A stretch of 64,000 nucleotides of DNA from Papaver somniferum. Lineage: Eukaryota > Streptophyta > Magnoliopsida > Ranunculales > Papaveraceae. Below are positions 54,886-64,000 of this stretch, one piece after another. The stretch is taken from positions 68,158,256-68,222,255 of the forward strand of contig NC_039364.1 of assembly GCF_003573695.1 (NCBI RefSeq), read 5' to 3'. Below the pieces are notes generated by a model, which was not told the origin of the DNA, searched no databases, and was given only the letters and a program-made list of their open reading frames with translations. A program made the position numbers and the translations under genes. Position 1 is the stretch's first letter. Each line of letters starts with the position of its first letter.

Positions 54886-56750
54886 TTTTTTTTCCTTCTT
54901 AATTGATCAAAGAGAAAGATTAAAAAGCACATAAACCGTGTGCAGACGGAGATACCACTAAAAGAGAGCAAAAAGCTACAAAGAGGAATATAACAAAGTT
55001 AAAGCTACAACAATAAATGCGTAAGAACACCAAAAATTACAACAACAAAACACATCTTAATATACCTGACAATTAAACCGCAACTTAAAAACATTAAGTA
55101 GACAACCACCAATTATGGATTAATAGACTCCTTAATGTATAATTAAACTATCATGACTTTTCGCGAGGTCGTTAATTATTTTTGACCATTATTTTTTGTA
55201 GGGAGGAAGTCTAAACCAAACCATACCTGTTAATTAGGATTTGAAAATCAATATCTTTTTAGATTTTAGGATGGGTTGGAAGATGACGGCTTTGTAATAT
55301 TTATCTTCAGATCTTCTAAAACTAACTGAAAAGAGTGACATCCTCTTTTTCTTCGAATCCATGAAATCTATTACCGGTTTGGTGGAGGGATCAACGGATG
55401 ATGCGCTTGCAACTACCACAACAAGTTGGACATTCATAACTACACCCATTTTGAATTTCCTCAACCGAAAATGTTTCTTTGTTTTTCCTAGATCACCTTT
55501 TTTTCTTCTGATTATTTTATCTCATGCAATAGTATCTTTGTCTTTAGACACATTTTTTACCCTTGCTCTACGTTAGAAACTAAATATCCCACAGTTTTGC
55601 AATAAGAACAGAATTTAAGGAATTTTGGAATCTCGGCACATTACCAGAAACCTTCTTTATTTTCATCGTTCCATTTACCCACCCTTATGCGACCCATAAT
55701 TTTATTAGCGAAATCAACTTCTATAGGAACACTAACAAAAAAATCAAAATCCTTAGCAAGAGTTGTGTTATCTACCTGGATAGGTTTACCAAAGGCCTTC
55801 GTCATTGCTAACAAGTTCTCCTCTCTCCGATGCTCCAAACTTAGACCTGGAAATTTAATCCATACCTTTGCTAATAAGGGTTTCTGGTTATCCGAGTTGA
55901 ATCTTGGCTCCCAATCTCTAACTTGCAAAACTTGATTAGTTACCTTCCATGAAACCCTTGACTATATCCTAACCGTGTCTTTCTCATTTTTTAGCTCGAT
56001 AACAACAACAACAAAAAAAAAAACACGTTCCAATTGGAACGAGCTTGACTTCACCTATATGATGCCATTGAGATACCAATTGATCCCTAACATCTTTCAT
56101 TTTAATCTTATTTAAATCAAGTCTTCTAATGAGAAGGTAGAGAATTCAATACAGCAGAAGAAACCACCCTTTTGGAGGTTGGAATTTTCATAACCAAAGA
56201 AGAAGATACTCCCTTGGCGGGGCTATTGCTGACAGAGATGACATAAGAGCCAACTAAAGAACTATACGGAACAAAAGAACATTCTCCTATAAAAACTGAA
56301 GCTATAATGGAAGTCTAAGTTTTGAAAAGATAAGACCAACAGGGAATTAAGAAACAAAAACCCTCGGGAGGCAAAGCTGGGAGCTTCACAAAAACCCAAA
56401 AAAAAAAAATACATTCAAACCTTATAAAAAAAAAAGATGAATACAAAGAAAATAAAAGGATGTTACAATAATTAAAATCAGACAATGAAAGGTGGATGGA
56501 ATTAAGAAATCAATAAACTAAAAATTAAAACTCACCTGAAAAATCGATCGTTGAAGAAAGTCATGATAATGGAATTTTAGGGTAAAAAAAGTTACTAAAA
56601 TCAAACAATTTAATCTGAAATCACCATAACCCCACCGAAAAACTTAATCAAAGAAGAAAATCTTCAATGAATTAAGCCAGGATTGAAGGAAAAAATAAAC
56701 CCTAAAAAAGTCAACATCACTCAACCATAGTCAACAAAAAATCGCCTTTT
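54886..56750 (-). mobile_element. LINE remnant, minus strand: ORF1 fragment and 3' end
   Basis: On the minus strand the left end reads GATCAATTAAGAAGG followed by a run of A (54896 to 54886), preceded by text typical of plant LINE 3' ends (TTTATGTGCTTTTTAATC, GTAGCTTTTTGCTC). ORF1 traces lie at 55560-55980. Endonuclease and reverse transcriptase are absent, so most of ORF2 was deleted. The 5' limit near 56750 is approximate. Confidence 0.55.
55560..55980 (-). pseudogene. LINE ORF1 fragment (DUF4283)
   Basis: On the minus strand, VRDWEPRFNSDNQKPLL, VWIKFPGLSLEHRREEN, AMTKAFGKPIQVDNTT and FVSVPIEVDF follow the usual DUF4283 pattern of plant LINE ORF1. After a stop at 55641 the same frame continues with FCSYCKTVGYLVSNV, a zinc knuckle in which the His and last Cys have been lost. 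A further basic open stretch lies at 55464-55234. Confidence 0.7.
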
Positions 56751-58076
56751 GCAAAACTTTGTCCATTGGATGGTAGTGTCAGTATCTAAATGACGAGGGT
56801 ACCCAAGTACACAACAATCTTTTCAATATCAACCTATAAATCTGATCATCTATGGACAAAGTCGAGATAATACAACAACTTACGATACAAGACCGATACT
56901 ATAGGATCACTATCAAGTGCCTTGGATTAACGTACAAGTGTATTTACTTTTAATTATAACAAAACAATTATACTTGCGGAAAGTAAAAATAAATCACACA
57001 ACAAAATTTTGTTAACGAGGAAACCTGAAATGAAGAAAAACCTCGGGACCTAGTCCAGTTTCAAATACTCTTAGAATTAAGTCGTTATACAAAGAACAAA
57101 GCCAACTTTATATAGTTCAGACCAAGTAATCTACCCCTAGTTACTTAGTTCCTTCAGTATTCATGAGCCTAAAACTGTTTGGACAATACACGTGAATCCC
57201 AAGACAAAAACCACTATCTTGAGTTGCTTTATCGATGTAAAATCTTTAGCACTCAACTCCTTGTGATCGTCTTCCAAACAATAAAGGAACAAAGATGATT
57301 GGTAACCACTCTATCAATCTTTGAATAAAGATTTGTTGAGTTTTGACATAGGTTCTTCCGTTTAACAAGTAAACTCCTTTGTCGATAAGATCAATCAAGA
57401 GATGAAATAATCAGATCTATTTTTACAAGCTATCAGATTCGGATATTGAAGAATACCACCAAATGATAGTTTCCGATCTATACGACTACTTGAGTCTACT
57501 ACAGATAAATAAGATCTTAGTCGGATCCAAGCCATTCAAGGTGTGTGCACAAATATCACAAGATGTGAAACCAATAAGATAAATATTCTTGTCTTCAAAT
57601 CTTCAATTGTCTTCAATTGTACCTGTACATAAATGTTAGTTCCAGTTATGATCGATCATACACAAAACAGAGTTTGTTAACAGTGGGTAATCACAAGTTG
57701 TTTTCAGATCAAAAAACAGTTTTGAAGATACCGTCAATCTTTTGATCTAGTTTGAGTGACCTTATGTCAAAAGAGAAGGTTCTCAAGAATATCAAACTAG
57801 GTGTACTCAAAGGTTCAATAACCATTAGTCAATCAAATCAATAATAGAAAACTAAAATGACAATGCAATTATCTAGTTTCCCACCATCGCTACTTTCTAG
57901 AGCTTCTTGATCCCACTGAAGTCTTTAAACGAGTGGACATAAGAGATTTCGCCTAATTAGGTAATATCGTCTCCGGAATAGTATTACAAGTAATAATAGT
58001 AGTCGGCTCCACCATAATCAACAAAAAGATGAAGTTTTCCTGGCAAAGGATGGTTTGTAAGAAGAACAAACTTCAT

Positions 58077-58085
58077 TATTTATAG
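58077..58085 (-). promoter_or_regulatory. TATA box of LTR C
   Basis: CTATAAATA on the minus strand, same relative place as in LTRs B and D. Confidence 0.45.
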
Positions 58086-58647
58086 ACCAAGTATGTTTGG
58101 ACAACAAGGAAATTCTAAAACGGAAAAGATTCTCAAGATATGCAATGAAGTACCTAATTTCGGTTTTCATATTTCCAAATAATATCCAACCTGTAATTCC
58201 AAAATATCTATTTTTATTTTTATATTTAATAAATAATAAATAAAGATAAAGAACATAGTACTTTACAAAAAAAATGGATGGGAGTTTAGCAACAAGCTGA
58301 GCTTCAACCCCTTTTTGAATGACAACCCCTAATCTATGGAAAACAAAATCTCCCACTTTAACATTCGCATCATGCTTAACACTTGACTAATATAGTTTTT
58401 TTAGAGATATGTTTTTTTGTCGGAAAATCAAAACATATAATTCGAAAATCCTAATTAAAAGATTTTCCAATATTTTGTTTTGGGATCACCCTGAGTATCA
58501 AGAAATATCTTTGAACAATCATCACTAAGAATTATGCACATGTTCAAATTATGTCGACATCTAGAACTTGCGTATCTAGAAAACCCGAATTTCAAACTCA
58601 CACAAACCTTAAAGTATATGTGCATATCAGAAAACGGTTTTGCTCTT

Positions 58648-58900
58648 GGGAGCGGTTCTACCATGACTCCTAACATAGGCTAGGATTGATTCTACCATGA
58701 ATCCAAATATAGGTTGGGATCGGTTCTACCAAGACTCCCAACAAAAGCTAGGATCGGTTCTACCTAACTCCCAATATAGGTAGGGATCCGTTCTACCTTG
58801 ACTCCTAACAAAAGCTAGGATCGGTTCTTTCATGTATCCGAGATAGGTAGGGATCAGTTCTACCTTGACTCTCAGCATAAGTTAAGATCGTTTCTACCTT
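58648..58900. repeat. GGATCGGTTCTACC motif array in LTR C
   Basis: AGCGGTTCTACC, GGGATCGGTTCTACC, AGGATCGGTTCTACC and variants recur eight or nine times at 30-40 bp steps, separated by ATGACTCCTAACA or AACTCCCAATATAGGT. It is related to the GGATCGGTTCCC array of LTR B and located at the same distance from the LTR start. Confidence 0.8.
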
Positions 58901-59527
58901 AATTCCCTTGAATTAGTCATCCAATAGATCTTCAAAGAAAACCAGACCAAAACACCTATTGATTTCTTTTCGATTACGAAACGAGTTCGTGTATCTCCTT
59001 CCTTAAACTAATGTAATAAAACATAGTTTCCTATGATGAAATCAAACCTATATTCAATACATAATCAAGGAACAAGTTACATAGATTATGTCGATATCGC
59101 ATTTACGAAGTTCAAAAGATAAACGTTATACTTTGTAATTCAATATACCATTTCAAAGCATTCAACAAATGGTGTATATACTTCCTCGACACTTTGATCA
59201 TAATAATATGATCAAGTCTAATACTAGAGTAACATATATAACCTCGCATGTCATGTTTTCAATCTTAAACGACTTGAAAGTAACGATAGATGGAAACAAG
59301 TCAGGTCAGTATTACTAACCTCAAGTCAAAGGATAATGTCTTCGTTGTACTCGATACTTTTTCGTGTTCTTCAGGTCTTCGGAGTAACACTTGTATGTCT
59401 CAACATTCCTAGACTTTCTATTCTAACCTAAATAAAGTTGACTCTAGTAATCTTATTAATCAAGCGACTTTAGTTGAGTTTTGATACTAAAATATGACAA
59501 CCAAACTTGACATATTTTAACAGTATC

Positions 59528-60349
59528 ACACAAGGTAGTCGTGGAAACCTTTTCTCAGGATATATTATAGTATTATCTTTAGGAATTGTTTGTGATTACA
59601 AATTAGTTCAACACTTGTACGAATATAATGATGCATGTTTAAACTCTTTACGGATAATAACCAAGAAAAAAAAATGATTGTTTTGTCTATTGAGATGTTT
59701 ATCCGTCCTTAAAGAAGCATATGACGTCTGTTGGTGCTCGAATACGTATTCAAAATCATACCACCAGCAAATATTTTCTGTCTCAAACACTTACTGTGAG
59801 GGGTATTTTCCTGCATCCCTACCTAGGTGCCCTAAACCCCTCATATTGGCAAACATAAAATAACTTCTAAATATTTTGAGAACCACCTGTGTTTTCATAA
59901 ATATGGTGATGGGTCGATAATTGATCCTATCAAATATAGCATGTCAAGGTTTTCTTGTAAGTACATGTAAAACAGTTCAAATATCCAAGCAACTTTTTTT
60001 TTTGCTTCAAACTCAAACAAATCTTTGCCTGCTGAAGTTGCATCTGACTTCCGTCAATTTGCCAGCTTAGCAGGGGCACATTTACATGTTATTTTCTTTT
60101 CTTTTCGAGGGTCTTCAACATTTTCTTAAGCCCCCTATTTTTTGCTTTGACCTCTACTTATGTTGCAACAAGTACGGACATTCGATTTTTTCTTATTCGA
60201 ACGATATGTGTATGTTCCAACTATCTTGCAACAACAAAAAACCATATAATATTTTTAAAACCACAAGTCTGTTTTTTTGTTTCTTGTGAAAATCTTGAAC
60301 TCAACTTTGGGGCATACAAGAAAAATTTTGTGTTCTAGTGAATAGGATA
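59528..60349. other. No gene seen
   Basis: AT-rich sequence after the solo LTR. Short frames are T-rich and show no domain. Confidence 0.4.
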
Positions 60350-60605
60350 AAAAAGCGGTTAATCAAATCGAAAAAGTGAAAGTATCATATCTATTAATTT
60401 AGGGTCGATTAAATACAAAAATAAAAGTATCATATCTATCAATTTTTTATGATGGCGGTAATGCCCCTATTGATTAGTGGTTAATGTCAATGATTAGTGT
60501 TCGTTTTTAAAGAGAAATAAAAAAAAAATTGAGAGATACGGTTTTATTGAGACGAAGGAGAAGAAGAAGCGAGAAAAAACTTGGTTTTTAGATTATGGTA
60601 CCAAA

Positions 60606-61459
60606 ATGTGTGATTCACATGAAGAAGCCGAATCTTCATTTCCTAAATCTAAGAAAATATACATTAACTACAACGAAGATTCAGGTATAGATAAATTTTT
60701 GGATTATGAGAACGATTTTACCCGAACTCAAACTCAAGCTGAAGGTGAAGAATTTTATAAGCCGAATACCGAAGATGAATGCATAAATGAGGAACCTTAT
60801 GCTGATAATACACGTACAAGAATACTTCTAGATGAGGTTTAATGTCTTTTTAATATGTTGAGTTCTTCAACAAAAAATTGAAATTTTACAAACTATATCG
60901 GATTACTAGTATTGAGCTCCGCCTATATAGATGGTCGTACATTTGTAGATGAGCAGTTCAGCTTATACAATATTAGCCGAACCAGATTGTATGCCACACG
61001 GATGAACAGTTTGGCTGATTTAGAAACAATACTTGTTAGACGAATTTGAAATTTGAAGTTTCCCGGAAACTAACAAGTTACAAGTTTGGTTAATACCATG
61101 TGTAATATTAACCAATCGAAATTTCATATATATAGATAAATACCCGGCTATCTATGACGATAATCGAATCTGATACCACACAAGTTCAAATTTCGGCTAA
61201 ACAAGTGTATTTCATATAAGTCGGACATTTAATTTTATTAGGACGGTCAGTGTGGTTCGGCTGATAACCCTTATTTTGAATTAGCTTAACCATTAAGTAT
61301 CTTTTTAGTCATCTAACCTCGTGATATTTTTGTAGATCGTTCTTGAACCTGTACTAATGGACGACCAACGTGCTCCCTATGGAATAATTTATCGATATAG
61401 TTCTTACAGTAGTAAGAATGGATTTGATTCTCGGATATTTTTGAAAATTTGGTTTTAAG
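60606..61459 (+). pseudogene. First two exons of a MULE-type gene (acidic N-terminus), truncated
   Basis: Exon 1 (60606-60836) encodes 77 residues, MCDSHEEAESSFPKSKK...RTRILLDE, acidic like exon 1 of the MULE transposase at 45130. GATGAG|GTTTAA is a possible donor; TTTTTGTAG|ATCGTT at 61335 a good acceptor. The join is in phase 0, as in the complete MULE, and exon 2 begins IVLEPVLMDDQRAPYG (compare VVTYIDPTNAKT). The frame then runs to a stop near 61459. No catalytic domain remains. I infer the relationship from structure and phase, not from close sequence identity. Confidence 0.4.
60837..61335 (+). repeat. Intron with a TTCGGCTGA-like motif array
   Basis: Variants ATCGGATTACT, GCCGAACCAGATT, GTTTGGCTGATTT, TTTCGGCTAAAC, AAGTCGGACA and GGTTCGGCTGATAA occur at 30-80 bp steps in both orientations. 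The array is looser than that of the complete MULE and uses a different core. Confidence 0.45.
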
Positions 61460-61597
61460 ACTAATTAAGAAAAATAATATTAAACAAAAATTGCTAAGTT
61501 GATTAACAAGACAAAAACCTAGGGTTTCGGTTTCCACTACTTCTAATGGCTGTAACATGTAAGTTCAATACTTAATTTCTCTAATTTACTCTCTGTA

Positions 61598-62222
61598 GAT
61601 GCGGAAAAACGATTTGTTTTTTTTTTTAGGGAATAGAGAGACGACCGTGTGGACAGAAGCTCCTCAACCGACCAAACTTCCTAACCTCAAACTGATGCAC
61701 TGCACAGGAGTGCTTTGAGTTCGAGAGATCAATCTGTAGGACTCCTTCCTAAACCAAGACAATGATCGTTCCAGAGTCAATTCGGTCATAAAGAGGAAAG
61801 AGGGTTAATCTGTAGGAGGGAAGCTGAGAAGTGTGTTAGATCAATGATGATTGAATGTATTCAAGGTTTCTGCAAGTTTTATGTGAACTGTTGAGTTCGA
61901 ATAAGTTCTGGTCGATTGATTGAATTTTTGAGAGTAATTGCACGGATTAGAATCCTTCAATTGTTCAATCGTGGATTCAGAGACTTATTTATATTGCCAG
62001 AATAGTAGACACATTGATATCCAGTAAGTGTGACGGTTTCTCGAGTGAAAGAATGGGAAAGTGGGAAATCGTAGTTTAACCAGTTCCAGGTCGTGCAGAC
62101 ACTTGGTTGATTGTCCACCCACTACTTTTCTAACTCCCTCAACTGCTTGCACGGCTTACTCACATTTCTCATCGTGGATGAACACACGTGTTGTAGGCCG
62201 CCAGACCAAAACCCTAATTAAT
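61598..62222 (-). repeat. LTR of the right-edge element
   Basis: The LTR starts (minus strand) TATTAATTAGGGTTTTGGTC, a mutated TG start, and ends near CGCATCTACA. It pairs with the LTR at 2793-3477; shared blocks include GACCGAATTGACTCTGG and ACAGATTGATCTCTCGAAC. An A run (12 A on the minus strand at 61617-61630) is unique to this copy. Confidence 0.65.
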
Positions 62223-63559
62223 ATCCCCCATGTGAGGTGATTGATGTCTCACGAACATGGAATATGCAAAGCAGACGTGTATTTGATTACTCGGTCGTTG
62301 ACTTGATTAGACGATGAGTTTAAGTATTGTTCAGTCGAGCATGATTGTAGAATGCTTCTAGGATTCATGAATTGAACATGTCTGCCGGGACGTATAGTTC
62401 TCGAGTTAATGATATTGATAATTGAATCAACATAATGAATATTGATAGTCTGAGAAAATATTGCTCGTCTGAGCAAATATTGTTCGCATGATGAATTGTT
62501 AAATATTGATAGTTGAATTAATAATCGAGCATCTGAGCAAGTATTGCTCATTCGATAAATTATTGAATATTGATAGTTGAATCAATATTCGAGCATCTGA
62601 GCAAGTATTAATTGCTCATTCGATGAATTATTGGTAACGTGACCAAATAAAATATTAATTAAAATATTGGTAGTCTGGCCGAATATTATATATTTAACCC
62701 AAATGTTGATTTCTGGATCAACATAAAATTATTAGTGTTTGAACTCGCTCAGAATTATGATTTATAAAGCATTATTTCGAAACCCTAATTTTGATCAGTT
62801 GATGATTTACTGAAAATAAGTCACTTAGTGAAGGAGTGACCAGATACATGGGATAACGGTCGACCATGTAGTGCCTAAGTGCTCGAGTGAGCATGCACCA
62901 AAGTCCTTTATTGACCAGTCGGTGAAAGGATGATCAAATGTTGGTTTAATCATTTATTAAAAGTGCTCGTGTGAGCGTTAGATAGTAAAACCTAGTTATG
63001 TAGAGACGAGGGACCGACCAAGGGGTCATGGGACCGGACCTTGGTGGTGGTGGGACCAGCTGACGGTGGATTGAGCGAGTCCCAAGTTGGTTGGAGAGAG
63101 TTTGGACCCAATATGAATACTTGAGAGATAATTAGGTCAAAATTATGAAAGAGTGAGGGATCATCTCCTTGCAAGCCTAAGGGGTGACCTTGGTCAGTCA
63201 AGGTTGCATGCCCGTGTCACCATACTTCCCGTGTCTCAGTCCTGAGAGTTTTGGTATTTTCTGGTGCGTGTTTGAGCAATATTTTGGATTTTCAAAAGAG
63301 TTTAATCTTGACTGAAACTCTCAATTTTGCTCGAATGAGCGAGTAGAACTTTGCTCATGCGACCGATATTTTGAAAATATTAAATAATAGTATTTTAATT
63401 TTTGACGTGAGAAGCCTAGTCGGTCATATGACCATTTGACTTTTTGGCTTTTTCATGGTTTGAGCAATATTTGAGAAAATACTGAAAAACTAGGGTTTTC
63501 GCTCAAACGATGGAGTTCCATGAGATGAAGGAAATAATAATATGAGAAAATAAGGGATT

Positions 63560-63800
63560 TTAAAGTGTGGGACTGGCCAAGGCTAGGGCATGGTCGGCCG
63601 CCTAGGTGACCCGGTCCCGTGACACGTTTCCCTATTTTTGGTTGATAAAAATATGGAGAAACTAAGAGTTTCGCTCAAACAAGGGAGTTTTCTCAAATGA
63701 AGGAGTCTTCATAAGATGAGGGAAATAATAAATTAAAATAAAATAACGGAAGAGGGGGACCGGCTGGCCGGTAGGATCGGTCCACGCCTCTTGTTTATTT
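63560..63800. repeat. Two units of the 190-bp GGCCGG repeat
   Basis: Units near 63580 (GTGGGACTGGCC, GTCGGCCGCCTAGG, GGTCCCGTG) and 63760 (GGGGACCGGCTGGCCGG, GGTCC) match the array at 905-1720 in inverted orientation, with the same AT-rich spacers (GATGAGGGAAATAATAA). Confidence 0.7.
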
Positions 63801-64000
63801 AATTTAATATTTTTTCCTTCATATTTAAGTTCCTCGTTCGTGCGTTCGGGTGCTCGTTCGTGCATTACGGAAAGTACACTTGCACCACTTTCTCGGGGCT
63901 TACTCGGTGGTGGCCCAGATGCTCGATCAGTGAATATTTATTACTAATTCATGGAATTCAGTCGGGAATAATCCATGAAACGGAGTAATGATAGATTATT

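Larger units (their letters stand above)
56787..59522 (-). mobile_element. Solo SIRE-like LTR (LTR C), 2.7 kb
   Basis: The LTR runs on the minus strand from TGTTAAAATATGTCAAG (59522) to CGTCATTTA (56787; a mutated form of the usual CTTTTTCA end). It is flanked by a perfect 5-bp repeat, GTATC, at 56782-56786 and 59523-59527. No primer site, internal region or second LTR is attached, so recombination between two LTRs has removed the rest. It contains the GGATCGGTTCTACC array (58648-58900), a TATA box (58085 to 58077) and the U5 block (57002-57058). Confidence 0.85.
60350..61597 (+). mobile_element. 5' part of a second, related MULE
   Basis: The region repeats the plan of the MULE left end: subterminal text with TGCCCCTATTGATTAGTGG and TCAATGATTAG (compare CCCCTCATTAATCAGG and GATTAATAATAATTAG at 44980-45015), a short leader, a first exon for an acidic protein, and an intron with a motif array. 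It is cut off on the right by the LTR element at 61598. No end repeat was identified with certainty, so 60350 is approximate. Confidence 0.5.
61598..64000 (-). mobile_element. Second copy of the left-edge LTR element, inverted, cut by the window edge
   Basis: On the minus strand: internal tail with two GGCCGG-containing units (63560-63790), a GAGCAATATT-type array (62440-62640), a polypurine tract TGGGGGATA (62231 to 62223) and an LTR (62222 to 61598). Similarity to 905-3477 is clear over most of its length, with substitutions and length changes in the arrays. The two copies face each other across 58 kb. Confidence 0.7.

Noticed and set aside
1..64000. tRNA genes
   Set aside because: The only tRNA-related sequences I found are primer binding sites of LTR elements (13-nt matches). 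No cloverleaf or A/B box pair was recognised by eye; a tRNA scan would settle it.

Overview
This is plant nuclear DNA, AT-rich and almost entirely built from transposable elements in several nested layers. The element types (SIRE-like Ty1/copia with tRNA-Met primer sites, plant L1 LINEs with DUF4283 ORF1, FAR1/MULE transposases, a plant mobile domain gene, hAT and Stowaway-like MITEs) fix it as an angiosperm, probably a eudicot. A poppy-like (Papaveraceae) origin is only a guess from general resemblance. I see no rRNA, tRNA, CRISPR or bacterial feature. Only one gene looks like an intact host gene: a small uncharacterised protein on the minus strand at 53890-54315 with a good TATA box.

Layout. 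1-3477: 3' part of an LTR element (internal tail with tandem repeats, polypurine tract, LTR), apparently inserted in the LTR of the next element. 3478-8088: minus-strand SIRE-like element with a 2.5 kb LTR and a shrunken internal region. 8089-9435 and 18376-18832: a minus-strand copia pol relic, split by 9436-18370, a complete non-autonomous SIRE-like element with 2.4 kb LTRs, a 5-bp target duplication (CTATG), gag only and a second small ORF with its own TATA box. 18833-23544: MITE end, another copia gag/LTR, LTR pieces and simple repeats. 23745-30641: nearly full-length L1 LINE, minus strand. 30642-38100: low-copy DNA carrying three small DNA transposons (31451-31738, 33554-34525, 37016-37915) and a motif array. 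38166-43582: decayed L1 LINE, plus strand. 43590-44840: motif array. 44850-53573: a Mutator-like element (MULE) with two opposed, decayed genes, a FAR1/MULE/SWIM transposase and a plant mobile domain (PMD) gene. 53890-54315: the small gene. 54886-56750: LINE remnant. 56787-59522: solo SIRE-like LTR with target duplication GTATC. 60350-61597: 5' part of a second MULE. 61598-64000: a second copy of the left-edge LTR element, in inverted orientation.

The most interesting pattern is an architecture shared by unrelated elements. Each carries a dense array of one short core motif, 8-12 nt, usually written alternately in forward and reverse-complement form. The core differs from element to element: ACCGGCAT in the MULE, TTCGGCTGA in the second MULE, TGCATAAC, AATCGGTTTA, GTTGCTTCCA, ATCCGCGGAT, and in SIRE-like LTRs GTCCGCGAAC, GGATCGGTTC or GGTATGCGTACC. 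In both MULEs the array fills the first intron, directly after a short acidic first exon. Family-specific transposase-binding or silencing platforms would explain this, but that is inference. All transposase, gag and pol genes here carry stops or frameshifts, so the elements are probably no longer autonomous.
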